Part shown: piece by piece, positions 13,298-23,378 of the stretch | Layout: every line of letters starts with the position of its first letter | How positions within the stretch are numbered: position 1 is the stretch's first letter | Origin: Acanthaster planci | Lineage: Eukaryota; Echinodermata; Asteroidea; Valvatida; Acanthasteridae | NCBI RefSeq assembly: GCF_001949145.1 | Contig: NW_019091611.1 | Coordinates: forward strand, 159,172-223,171 | DNA: 64,000 nt | Direction: 5' to 3' | Made by a program: the position numbers and the translations under genes | Notes under the pieces: generated by a model | What the model was told of the DNA's origin: nothing | Database searches by the model: none | What the model saw: the letters and a program-made list of their open reading frames with translations, nothing else

Positions 13298-13689
13298 GTT
13301 GAATACTCTTGTCAGCCCACACAAGACAGTAGGCTTAGCTCGGAGGCGTGAACGTGGTTTTGGCTCTTGTGTCCTGCCCAGTAGCCTAAGTGGTTGTAGG
13401 AATTGACTTCGTACACCGATCACATGTCATACAGACCAACCGAAACAGGAATACATCATGTACTTCGTCATCTAACATCCAGGCCAATGTTGAGATCCTG
13501 TCTATTCGTGTCAGCCTGTCACCGTGTCAGGGCTTCATGTTACTTGATGAAGCAGAAAGGTATTTTGCAGCGGTGCACAAACAGCAGTAGCTACATGGTA
13601 CGTGTAGTATCACTTTCGACATGTGAGTAAGGCTAAGACGGCAAAGCTTGCCCTCTTGTCGACATTAATCAAGCACTTCCTGCCGGCCT

Positions 13690-13870
13690 GCAACTAGACT
13701 GTGCGCTTAGTTGCGAGTATTTCTACTCATCATCCGACATAAAGGTGCGCGTCGCGAAGACTCACTTTTCCAACATTAACACGTGTTGGGAGTTAATGGA
13801 CGCGCGTCGGAGACCACTACGTCATAGTAGAACAGCCAATCAAATAATGCATAGGCCGTGGCGTCATCCA
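13690..13870 (-). promoter_or_regulatory. Candidate promoter region for the exon at 13073-13297
   Basis: Locally CpG-rich DNA about 400-570 bp upstream of the ATG. It contains AGCCAATCAA, which gives CCAAT or inverted CCAAT depending on strand, an ACGTCA half-CRE and ACACGTGT. No TATA box is evident. This is inferred from position and base composition only. Confidence 0.25.
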
Positions 13871-13951
13871 GAACTCGACTAGCTGGGTCAAGCTCATTAT
13901 ATCTAACTCTATGGTAGCTGCACGTTTCCGCTACATATTTCCAATAGAGAG

Positions 13952-14370
13952 TGCACTCTAGGGGTGTAGACCACTAATTCAAGTGAGAATTTCTGACCAT
14001 CTCATTAGCATTAAAAGTGCTCCCCACACAGTATCTTTTGAAAAAGGAGATTGTTTGGCCCCCAAAATGGTGAGATTGTGTAAATCGTCGCCAGGATCAA
14101 CTCCCTGGGTCTTTGAGCTTTCATATGAGGGCAGAAGGGCTGAAAACTACGATTGAAAAATGGTCCTAAGTGCCCAAGAAAGTTGAGGGTTGCCACTTGA
14201 AAAATGGCTGCAATCAGACTTCGGAAAAATCACTTTTCGGGGGGTGATTTTGTTTTGTGGGAATAATTAAAAATGTAATTGGTTAACCCGTAAANTTGGG
14301 CCCTGAACGGTGCTGATTTTACAGTTTTCAATGGGGTTTGAATTAGTGGACTGGACCCCTAGGGTTGCAC
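13952..14370. mobile_element. MITE-like element with ~28-bp terminal inverted repeats
   Basis: The left end reads TCTAGGGGTGTAGACCACTA and the right end reads TAGTGGACTGGACCCCTAGGGT, giving near-perfect inverted ends carrying ACTAATTCAA. TGCAC flanks both sides (13952-13956 and 14366-14370), a candidate 5-bp target duplication. There is no coding sequence. The interior includes one undetermined base at 14295. Confidence 0.6.
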
Positions 14371-15130
14371 TACACCAAATACGCGGCCATAGAAAACATG
14401 CAAAATCGGATCGAAATAGCGCCGCCTGTTGACTCTCGTGAAGAGGTTGACGTCCGTTTTTATCACTGGAAATTCAAGATTATAGCCAGAAGATCACTTT
14501 TCGTTTCAATTTCATGGGGGTTAGCCATGAAAAAAAATTTATTCGCATTTCAAGGAAGATACTCCCAAAATAGCAGTAAAACTAAGCGCTCATTTCTGAA
14601 TGTAGCCGCCCGCCTCTATCCAAAATAGGCCCGCAATTTGGGGCTTTTGGTGAAAGAAACACCCCGAACTGGAAATTATCAGTCCCGAATTCGGGATTTA
14701 AAGAAATATTTCCAAGATCCCTCCTGGTTATGGTCTGTCTTATTGTAAAAATCCCGTGGGATCACAAAATATTAATGAGCTCGCGCCCAGAAATACAACC
14801 ATTTGGTGGAATGCACCCCTAGCAAATGTAGGCCAGAAATATGTCCGCCAAGCTCATTAATGAAAATTATAGACTCAAAATATTCTATATTAGAGAGTCC
14901 TCAGAGCCATGGAACCGGGGAATTGAAGAAATATGACTATGGACCGCTGGCCCGGACTCAGGGCTTCCAATTCTGAGCAACTTGGAGGCACTCGCCGGGT
15001 CCAAAAGTGGCACTATTTGTCAGTTTTTAGGAGTGATGCATTTTCAAAATTGCTTTTCGGGCAGTGAAGTGTCCTTCGTTCTAAGGATGGTTTGCTTTTG
15101 GTGAGAATTTCTCAAAAATTCATCAGTCAA
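14371..15130 (+). repeat. Dispersed repeat family R2, copy 1
   Basis: Noncoding repeat containing TACACCAAATACGCGGCCAT, GGCCCGCAATTTGGGGCTTTT and ATGTCCGCCAAGCTCATTAA. Its first ~450 bp return inverted at 49370-49815, and the later ~250 bp return inverted at 46410-46650. The inverted copy at 49815 lacks the neighbouring MITE, so the two elements are separate. No open coding frame is convincing. Confidence 0.7.
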
Positions 15131-15717
15131 ACCACTAAAAATTGAAGGGACAATTTTAAAGAAGACATGTCGAAAATAATTTTCTCTGTCTGGCCTGGAC
15201 TACGAGGTGCTCTTTGTGACTTTATTAGTACAAACAAAACCAAACAAAATAATATATTGTGGCGGGACAACTGACACCTTTTTGTGGCGGACCAGCAGAC
15301 TGGTCTGATCGGAGATGGAATTGACCTGGCCTAACCCCACAAATATATTTATTTAACCTTACGCAAGAATGAGCGGCTATCTAAACGCAAGGGGGATATC
15401 AGTTAACTAACGGTGGACTATGCCTTTGGGGCTGTTCGTTTGGTGGAAGTTTACCACTGCTCTGTGATTAGGTTATTGATCCCAATGTCAATAAAAATTA
15501 CACTTAATGTCAATACAAGTGATACAGGACTGACTAAATCTCACGGTGATTTCTACGGCAATTATATGATTGGTTTATTCAGTGTCAGTACTCAGTTATC
15601 CGTTATATACAACAGCAATTAACTTTATACAAAATCATCCTCAGGGGGAGGTAGTCCTACGTGGTCAACTGCACCACGAACGTGATTAATCAGCCTTATC
15701 CTTAACTTACACCAGAA
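15131..15717. other. No recognisable gene
   Basis: AT-rich spacer with only short frames. Nothing structured is seen. Confidence 0.4.
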
Positions 15718-15812
15718 TAACCCTCACGGGTGATCAGGGTAAACCTCACAGCGATCAGGGTAACCCTCACAATAGCCAGGTAACCCTCACAGTGATCAGG
15801 GTAACCCTCAAG
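15718..15812. repeat. Short tandem repeat, ~21-bp unit
   Basis: Four to five degenerate copies of TGATCAGGGTAACCCTCACAG. The unit contains an internal palindrome (GGGTAACCC). Confidence 0.75.
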
Positions 15813-16619
15813 TCTTAATAAATAATCTACCGATGGCTTATAACTGATAAGTCTTGACCGCACAAGCAAATACAACCTTCGTAATTATCCAACACAACAG
15901 GGTAGACTTATACAACAATAATCTGTACTGCCTTACAAAGCAACACAGTTCCCAAACTGCAAAGAGGTTTAAGGTGACTTAAATAACCCTCACCCACTTC
16001 AAGTTATTATGAAATAACACAGGTAAGTTGACTAAGAAGGCGATTATAATAGTCCTCACCAGACTCTAACGGAAACCTGCACCCAGTAAACCTCAACGAG
16101 GAAAGCAAGCTCCCAGACCAGGACTGCAACCAACCGTCGCTATGCCACCAATCATGGAACAACGGCACACAATCCGTCTCGTCTAAGCTCCGCTAATTCC
16201 CCACTTATCGGGTTCACTCGGGTTCCCTAACCCTATAATCTACCACTTCTTAAATAAACGAGATTGTCTAACGATTCTCCAATCTTCAAAGAGATCTGAC
16301 ATAATCAGCAGCTCCGGCAACTGAGAACAAGCACCACACTAACCGATCGTACCAGGTGCACTTGAAGTAGATCCCCAACCACCAGCGGTCGTACGTCAGA
16401 TTTACACTCGAAACTCATAAGACAAAACAACTCCACAGAGCTCTGGTTAGCACGCTGCCATCTTGAGAAGTCCTGGCAACCACGTAGCAAGCACCAAGAC
16501 CCTAAGGTAATGCGCGCCTCTGATTAGTTGCCGCGGCATGTTTAATGCATGATTTAGACAGCCTGAATTATTAATGACCCAGACTAAACACAAGTGTGCG
16601 CAGCCACCTCGTTTAGTCA
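15813..16619. other. No recognisable gene
   Basis: Noncoding DNA with occasional further 'CCTCAC' words from the neighbouring array. No domain, RNA or exon is seen. Confidence 0.4.
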
Positions 16620-16925
16620 CAATATACATATAACGAAACTAATATATAAAGGACGAAAGTGAAATAAATTTAAAACGAAACAAATATGTTTAAAAGGACG
16701 AAAGAAGTATACGTAGAACGTAACTAATACATGAAGTACGAAACCAATAGGACAAAGAACATTTAAATGACAGTGGTGATTTATATACGACAAAACTCAT
16801 AAACTACGAAACTAATAGAGAACAAAAATGATACATAGGACAAACCCAATATATATGTATATAGGATGATGTACATATAGGATGAAAGTAAAATATATAG
16901 AACGAAACTAATTTCTTGAGCATTC
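16620..16925. repeat. Degenerate tandem repeat with GGACGAAA / AACGAAACTAAT words
   Basis: About a dozen loosely spaced copies of (A)GGACGAAA or GAACGAAACTAAT separated by AT-rich text. The last copy runs directly into the 16905-16970 segment that is repeated at 17450-17530, so the array may be the outer part of an old element end. Confidence 0.55.
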
Positions 16926-17530
16926 CATTAAGTTGGTTGCAACTTTTGGAGGGCATATCGACAGGCAGGCGCACTAATTTAGACCAACCCTTTTTATTCT
17001 CTTCTGTTCTTTTAACAATATTTACATCAAGGATACTAATTAACTTGATGAAAATTCATTGGCAGTAATCTCGAAGGTGCTTCTGTTGCAGTTAAGCAGT
17101 ATAGCAAAAACTGTGCTAGGATCTAACAAAAGAATTACAACTTCCTCACTGACATTTGTAGGATGAAAAACAATGTTAAGGAAAAAAAGCTTGCAAATGT
17201 ATTGATAAGTTGTAACTCCCTAAGAATAGATTTGATTAGTGACAGAATTTGTTTCATTTATTTTATATACATATTTTTTTCAATAGACAATATGTCGAGC
17301 CAAGTGCATGTCGGTAACGCAGATGGCGAATTCCTGTCCGATCCAGACTACACTTTTCTAGCGACTTATCACAATACATTAATCCGCGTATCACTCACGA
17401 AGTGATATCCCACAATCAAGAATTTAATTTCGTTCTAATTCACCATTCAACCCAACGAAATTACATTTCTTGATCATTCCACATCACAAGTTGGTTACAA
17501 CTTTGGGAGGGCATACCAACAGGCAGGCAT
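16905..17530. mobile_element. Diverged Polinton-type terminus bounded by a direct repeat
   Basis: Segments 16905-16970 and 17450-17530 are direct repeats (TCTTGAGCATTCC / TCTTGATCATTCC, then AGTTGGTT, GGAGGGCAT, ACAGGCAGGC). Between them, GACCAACCCTTTTTATTCTC resembles the terminus of element A (GACCAACCCCCTTTTCCACT). As in A, about 300 bp further in lies an ORF starting ATGTCnAGCCAA. I infer an old, diverged end fragment of an A-like element; the similarity is weak. Confidence 0.35.
17292..17405 (+). CDS. Short ORF resembling the start of the Polinton A terminal gene
   Basis: A 37-residue frame beginning MSSQVHVGNADGEF and ending at TGA 17403-17405. The opening MSSQ and its placement about 300 bp inside a GACCAACCC terminus parallel the terminal gene of element A (MSSQTYIVTDD). 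Beyond the first residues similarity is poor and the product is far shorter than the ~255 codons in A, so it is probably a remnant. Confidence 0.3.
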   Translation: MSSQVHVGNADGEFLSDPDYTFLATYHNTLIRVSLTK

Positions 17531-17601
17531 GTAACGAACGGGATTAATTATTATCTAAAACGTTTAGTTTGGGTACACTGATTCTTAACGTACTGTGGGC
17601 T

Positions 17602-17731
17602 TTAAAGTCCCAAGGGTTGTGAAACCTTCAGTTTCTCTTGTAAGGCCTTTTTAATGTATATATCTTTTACCGTTTCAGACACCCAACGCCCATGTTTCTT
17701 GGTTAATCTGTCAGGGATTCCTTTTTTGACA
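17602..17731 (-). pseudogene. Tyrosine recombinase, C-terminal piece (split by Polinton A)
   Basis: On the minus strand this encodes the end of a tyrosine recombinase: GIPDRLTKKHGRWVSETVKD, then IYIKKALQEKL, a SVSQPLGL-like tail and a TAA stop at 17604-17602. KHGRW holds the box II histidine and the Tyr in KDIY is the expected nucleophile. The piece begins exactly where element A ends. Its missing upstream part, through the HxxR box, lies on the far side of element A at 28939-29931 on the same strand and in matching frame. It is a transposon-type recombinase (DIRS, Crypton or relative; not decided). Confidence 0.8.
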
Positions 17732-18815
17732 GTAGTAGTAGGTAGAAGACAGTTTAGGACCAACCCCCTTTTCCACTCTGCTTTTATGCTTCACCGCCCA
17801 CACACACCAGCGCCGGGGCTTTCCCATTTCACCCACTTTGACCTTTGACCCCGGCGCTTCCACTCTCGCACAGGCCTAAACCGCTCGTCCACAAACCACC
17901 TCGACCTTTGGCCCCGACGTAAACAACTCGAGGCTCTCAAACAAAAAATGGGAATTCCCCTTTTCTTCCCTCCTACTTGAAGCACTGACTTTACAACCAC
18001 CTTAAATAAACGAATGATATAAAAACCATGTCTAGCCAAACCTACATCGTAACCGACGACCACGAGCGTCTCAATGCCGACAACTGCGATCCCAACGTCA
18101 CCTTTGGCCCTTTTGACCCGAGTAAATAAATCATTTCAAAACCCGTGATTAAAGAAGGCCAACACGCCAATGTGTGCAACTCGGCTATTTTTTAGCACCA
18201 CAACGGCCAAGATAAACGCCTTTTGATTATGACGACCGAACCCTGTGATGGCATAAACCCACTGTATAAATACGGCACTTGAGATAAAACGCCGGAAAAT
18301 TTAGTTGGGCGACAAATCTGCTATCAAATACAACAACCTACCGTGGAAATAATCGATCACATAAGTGTAGCTGTTTATAGGTTCATCGAATCTCAAGCTG
18401 CCATCAAGTCTAACATTCCGTCTAATACCATAAATGCCTACAAAGCCAGTCGCGATATTGTTGATTTGAACAAGATCGAATACGTCGTTAAACCACCTTA
18501 CACCGACAAGCATTGAATGTACGTTAAAATACAACCCTATGCTTCCCTATTTGATCATCGAAAAAGACCCATTGATTTGTCAAATATCGAAAATTTATCA
18601 ATAAGAGATGTAACGCGCAATCTTTTATTTGTCCAAAAGACGTATACTACGGCACTCACGGTTCAATGTCATATGGGGTGAGTGTTAGGTATAAAGTATC
18701 GGCGGATATGTTGAAAATTAGAAATGACAGCCTTATTTCAAATAAGTCTGTGCTACAAGCATTTAGTGAATTTGATTCTGAAGATGAATTTTAGGTCTGA
18801 AGCTTTGAGAAAAAA
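17732..18815. repeat. Left terminal inverted repeat of Polinton A
   Basis: Matches the inverse of 28265-28936 except that about 405 bp (roughly 18267-18671) is absent from the right copy. It contains the whole left terminal gene. Confidence 0.85.
18028..18795 (+). pseudogene. Polinton A terminal gene (TIR-encoded, unknown function)
   Basis: Frame starting at ATG 18028 (MSSQTYIVTDDHERLNADNC) runs about 200 codons with in-frame stops at TAA 18127 and further TAG/TGA codons. It then shifts frame near 18630 and ends in an acidic tail (FSEFDSEDEF, stop about 18795). It lies wholly inside the left TIR, so a second copy exists at the right end with a 405-bp internal deletion. The stops fall at different codons in the two copies, which shows decay. 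I recognise the opening as a conserved Polinton-type protein but know no function for it. Confidence 0.6.
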
Positions 18816-18851
18816 TGAGATTTTTTTTATAAGCTTTATATAAAATCAGAG

Positions 18852-19548
18852 ATGAAAAAACCAAGAGAGAAAAAAAAACAAAAAACAACGTCAATTGTCA
18901 CCTTTGCAAAAACGTAAAAACGTCTGTTAATGTGATAGACGCCTGTGATTCCAAATACTGTATAGACTGTAACTATATTTGTTCGTGTAAAGGATTGTAC
19001 ACATTGGAACGGATGCACCGAATGTTTGATTGCCAAAAATGTGTCGAATGCGACAGCTGTTATGATTGCGCGGATTGTGACAATTGTATTAAATGCATTG
19101 GTTGTTCTAATTTCACTTATTGTGTCGATTGTATGGACCAGTGGGATAAAGAGTTTTTAATATTCTTTGGCGACCAAAATAACGGGCATTACAGAAAACT
19201 GAAATTAATTACACCAAATGATCCCATACCAAAGTAGAAAATGAATTGGACATTGATTTGAGAAAAATAGGCTTATCTCAAGAAGCTGAAATTAGAACCG
19301 AAATGGAAGCTGAAGACAAAGAATCTGAAGAAGAATACGAACCTGAAACCGAAGAACCTGAAACCGAAGAATCAGAAGACGAAGAATTCGACGAAACCGA
19401 AGAAATAGTTTTTCGATCTAGCTCGACAGGAGGGCAACCTCCAGGTTTTGTCGAATGTGCGTTGGCCCTCGAGGACGAAGGTAGGAATTTTACACGCCGG
19501 CAATTACAAAGCCAGATTAAAAAGCCCTTATTTAACCACCTTGAATAA
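18852..19548 (+). pseudogene. Cys-rich (CxxC) protein with acidic C-terminus, Polinton A
   Basis: The central part has about ten CxxC or CxxxC motifs (CIDCNYIC, CQKCVECDSCYDCADCDNC), suggesting several zinc-binding knuckles. A very acidic Glu-rich stretch follows (EEEYEPETEEPETEE), then a basic tail. Two open frames (18932-19237, 19246-19548) join if one base is out near 19232. The likely original start is ATG 18852 (MKKPREKK), cut off by an indel in the A-run around 18870, and more CxxC motifs lie in between. The role may be DNA or protein binding; I do not recognise a named family. Confidence 0.55.
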
Positions 19549-19583
19549 AGGACTATATATATAAAACTTAATATTATAAAACA

Positions 19584-20132
19584 ATGACAGATCAAAAGAT
19601 TTACCAACTAACTATAATAAAAGTTACTAGGCCACCAAAGTCATCAGAAAACACATGTCCACACGAAACAAAAATAATAAGAGATTATAAATTCGTATGC
19701 CGGAATGGGGATTAATATTTTGTCAGATTTATTTAAACGAAGTGGAAAACGTGGGTGGCAAATACAACCAGCATTTTGTTTATAAAAAAACGAAGCGAAA
19801 GTTGAGTAAAATGTTAAAATAATTAAACGTTCAATTGACACATGATCAAGCGGGCACCATAGAATACAAATTAAACTGAGTTTTAGCGGGTAAGATTTCT
19901 CGATGCAAACCACTCAAGGCCCTAATAGCGGTCTCCTACCAAGACGTTACAGGGGAAGCTGAATCAACCGTTAAAGACTTATTTCAAATCTCAGAGAAAC
20001 ACTGGAACGACGCCCTCGATAAATTTAAACTTGCTGAACAAGATTTTTAAAAACACGTTCAGTAAAGAAGAATTTGAACGTCAAGCAAACGAAAGAGCAG
20101 AAGCGCTAGCCAACAAATGGGTGGCCGTTTAA
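19584..20132 (+). pseudogene. Disrupted conserved Polinton A gene, unknown function
   Basis: An ATG at 19584 opens about 40 codons (MTDQKIYQLTIIKVTRPPKS). The frame then breaks repeatedly. Protein-like text reappears at 19910-20050 (SYQDVTGEAESTVKDLFQIS, helical and charged) and, in another frame, at 20055-20132 (FERQANERAEALANKWVAV, stop TAA 20130). Spacing and codon texture between two clearer genes support one broken gene of about 180 codons. I do not recognise it. Confidence 0.35.
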
Positions 20133-20248
20133 AAAAAAGACCTTTTGAAAAAAACTTGGTGAGTATGTTTTACAAAGTCCAAGAAGTAAAACCAACGACA
20201 CCTCCTTTTAAAGCGTAGTGCAGTAGTACATAAACGCATACAAAATAA

Positions 20249-21415
20249 ATGGGAGCTACCTTTAGTCAATTATCGATCGTATCAACAAGGACAACTGGTT
20301 TTTAGCTGAGTTTCCCAATTTAACCCACGCGTATAAATTACCAAAAGTCACGACAGACGAAGCCATTAATCGCTGGGTAACCGAGCCGATTTCGTTCTAC
20401 CAAAATCAATTTAATTTCGCGGTGTATTCCGCAACGACGGCCTGCGGGGTAGGTTTTGATCTACTGACCGATTCCAATCCGTACGTATCGGCTTTGTTCA
20501 ACTTTCACGTATATTACACCGTGCGAAAAATATCATACGACTCCGTGATGCCCATTCAGACTGACGACGTATTTGACGCATTGCACAACAATTACGACCA
20601 CTGGAAGTTTATAGACACTTGTCTACTGTACGACGTAGACCCAAATAAGCCCTACAAACAAACTAGAAACAAATTATCAAACGGGTTAGGCACGGCTTAC
20701 TACTACGACAACGGTTATGTACCAGTGTCTGGTAAAAACTACGATCCGTACGACTACACGTAGCAAACGGCAAATACGCAGGTCTACTTACATGGGTTTT
20801 GGTTGGGCTAAACCGCCTAAAGGCTCTGGCCACGCAAGTACTTATACGGTCCATTGGATTCAACAGTCAAACGCCGTCACTCTGGCCTGGTGGGATTTTA
20901 TTCCTAACAAGTCTAGGTTAACGGACGTGGAAATTACAAAAGTAAACGAGTCTATTAGGGCTTACGTCTACGCGTTACTGGGCGCACAAGCTCAAACCAA
21001 GACCAGCGTTTTAGCCCCTGGCACCGGGTTAGATGCGCAGCGACAATTTATTACTATCGTGGAATCTCTAATAAATTCAGCCTCCGATCTCGAACAATCG
21101 ATAAACCAATTTCAAGATGAGTTGCAATACGCCAAAACGGGTTTGTACTTGGTGCCGTCGGCACGTTTGAAGGATACAACAACAATTTGCAGATTGCAAC
21201 CGAAGACGTGCAGACTGGTTATGTACCGGGTTTAAATTTGCAGACTGAGGTTGAAGATGATTTTGCGCCGAGCAAACCAAAGCAACCAGAACTTTTACCT
21301 GAACCAAAGCAACCGGAACCTTTACCCGCTCAACCACCGTCAAAAACTGTTAGACATTCACAACGAAGAAAAACTGTCTTTAACCGTAAGAGCCATTGCT
21401 GGTTTCATGTTGTAA
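20249..21415 (+). pseudogene. Conserved Polinton protein with N-myristoylation-type start, unknown function
   Basis: Begins MGATFS, a match to the MGxxxS myristoylation consensus. The body includes LAEFPNLTHAYKLPKVTTDE, ISFYQNQFNFAVYSATT and, later, YALLGAQAQTKTSVLAPGTG and QFITIVESLINSASDLE. Then come a Pro/Gln/Glu-rich linker and a short hydrophobic end (VRAIAGFML, stop TAA 21413-21415). I recognise this as a protein common in Maverick-type elements of invertebrates, but its role is not known to me. Frame changes occur near 20275, 20760, 21165 and 21340. Lipidation plus a hydrophobic tail would fit membrane or capsid association; this is inference. Confidence 0.6.
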
Positions 21416-21471
21416 ACCTACCTTAAACCTACTTCACCTGCTTACACATGTCCTCTGCACATAAGTCAAAA

Positions 21472-22403
21472 TCAAAACACCCGCACCAACAACAAAGTCC
21501 ATACGTGCTCGGCGACCCAACCAACCGCTTTACTCGCCACGTTAAAGATCGAGCTCAAAATACTGCCAATGATTCCGGGCAAAGCGTCTACAGGTTTCAA
21601 ACCTAGTTTCTTCAATACGTTTGCCATATTTTGTAATTGACGTTTGATCCAATCGGTTACGCCTCCTTTACTCGGTGGCTCACCTATTGAATTTTTGTGT
21701 CTATTTGGTCTAACTTGCCCTGGTTTAAAATTAGTTCCCATTTAACCGTTTGTAATGACTGATCTAAAGCGACGAGTTCTCTGTAATTTAGCCCTTCTGT
21801 TTGGGCTTCTTGATCTTCAGTAAGCTCCTCTATGATGTCACTGACTTGGTCACCTTCTTGGGGGGGGGGCTCCTCCATCTCAATATTTTCAGGTTGAATG
21901 GTTTTTAACTCTGATTCAGCTTGTTGCAGTTTTCGTCCATAATCACTAAATCCCGGGACGTTTCTAATAAAATCTCTTGCTGAGTAATTTTCATCTCCAG
22001 TATAACTGGCAGCTTTAGCATCTTTTACGATTGTATCAAGACCAATAAATAAATCTGGTTTTCTTTTGACGGTTAAGAGCACATCGCCAAATTTACCATT
22101 ACCTTTGAAAAATAAACCTTGACCTCTGCGAAATTCAAAATTTTCATAATGAATAAGTGGCGGTACATCTGTTCTGCCAGCAAGTTTGAAATATTCATAA
22201 AAATCTTTAACAGATGGATTAATTATAAATATCGTTCTCCTTCGTTCTGATGTGTCGCCTGTAGGTTTTACAAAAGTCGTCTCTTTTTGCGTTGCATCAA
22301 AGGTATCGTCCCATGTCATGTCTTCTTTATCGGCTTCTTCTTGTTCTTCTAGGGGTATATCATTTGGGTCAAAATGGACTGGTTCAAATCCATCTTCAGC
22401 CAT
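21472..22403 (-). pseudogene. Conserved Polinton virion-type protein with C-terminal hydrophobic segment
   Basis: The first 239 codons (ATG 22403) begin MAEDGFEPVHFDPNDIPLEE. They hold a folded middle region, an acidic coiled-coil-like stretch with a run of prolines, and a helical part. A stop and frame change near 21690 separates the rest (21741-21472), which has ALPGIIGSILSSIFNVASKA and VGWVAEHVWTLLLV, a glycine-rich hydrophobic helix and probable membrane segment. This architecture recurs in Maverick-type elements. It is the last minus-strand gene before convergence with 20249-21415. Function unknown; a minor capsid or membrane protein is possible. Confidence 0.55.
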
Positions 22404-22439
22404 TTTACTTTAACTCTTACTTAACTTTAAAATAAATGA

Positions 22440-22669
22440 TTCAAACTTTACTTTAATTAAATACCGAAAGCTACGTTTGCCGGTGGTACTCCTTTTGACA
22501 CCAACCAAGCCTCCGGCCATTTTAGCAATGTCTTCTACCGACAATCGATCCAAATCTGGTGATTTCATTTGTAGTAGTTTTTTTTACATAGCATGGCATA
22601 TCCCATGGAGATTGCAGAGACAACCGATTTGTGGTAGATCGTATTGGCGATGTTATTTATGTTACTCAT
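22440..22669 (-). CDS. Two small overlapping ORFs, Polinton A
   Basis: ATG 22669 opens 34 codons (MSNINNIANTIYHKSVVSAI, stop TGA 22567-22565), with a short hydrophobic middle. A second frame overlaps that stop by ATGA at 22568 and reads MKSPDLDRLSVEDIAKMAGG onward into the 22440s. Such short membrane-type ORFs are usual beside the gene downstream, but I cannot name these. Either may be a remnant. Confidence 0.3.
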
Positions 22670-22722
22670 TTTTATTATATAGTGTTTTTAAATATACGGT
22701 TTTTAAACTGACCTTACTCCAT

Positions 22723-23279
22723 GTCTAAAACTTCTTGGTCGCTTGCTTTAGGTTTTAATTTTTCAAAGGGTTCACCGGGCTTCTTTTTAAAGTAAAACGC
22801 AAGTACAATTCCTCCGACGACTAACCCGCCCAGGATCAAGTACTGGTTATCGATGCACACCGCGTAGACCTTACTCGTTGTTCGGCCAAGCATTTACCTT
22901 GCTCAACACGTTTAGGATTTTTAACTTTGGTCTTAGTTACTGTCTGTACCTGCGTTTTGGCTAGAGTCTTTGCTGGACTGCTCGTTGTTACTTCTGTCTC
23001 CGTCTTTTACAATAAACGGATTTTGTGAAACTCCAAATGTTTAGTCGTAATTAAGGTTGCTACCAGGGCCGACAGGTAGACACCGTACTTGTAGCAAAGT
23101 TCACTTAAAAATGCCCCATTGTCGTTTAAGTCCTTAGTTAATGCCTCTTCAGATTTCAAATCGACGTTGAAACCCAAAAGTTCGACCGGAGTAGCTATTC
23201 CTAGTAAACGTGCGTGTAAACTGCAAATCGAGTGACCCAAGGTTTTCCCGATCTCTTTGCCGAATTTGACTTCGTACAA
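22723..23279 (-). pseudogene. Small membrane-type protein, Polinton A
   Basis: The open frame at 23279-23007 starts MYEVKFGKEIGKTLGHSICS and contains a hydrophobic helix (YGVYLSALVATLITT). After its stop, protein-like text continues in other frames, including a strong membrane segment near 22850-22800 (YLILGGLVVGGIVLAFYF followed by KKKPGEP) and an acidic end with stop at about 22720. Two membrane segments and a charged loop suggest one broken gene. Family unknown. Confidence 0.4.
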
Positions 23280-23378
23280 ATGAAACTAACAATTTTTTAT
23301 TGTTATTAAACTAAAAATTACTTATAACAAAAAAATTTCAACAAATCGTAGCTAGTTTATTCTAGCTCATCAGGTAGC

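Noticed and set aside
18028-18795. In-frame TAA/TAG/TGA codons in a long Polinton A frame suggested an alternative genetic code or readthrough.
   Set aside because: The mirror copy in the right TIR has sense codons at the first stop positions and its own stop elsewhere, and neighbouring genes also carry frameshifts. This is ordinary decay.
19278-19607. A Ser-rich minus-strand frame of 109 codons.
   Set aside because: It is the exact antisense shadow of the Glu-rich tail of the plus-strand Cys-rich gene.
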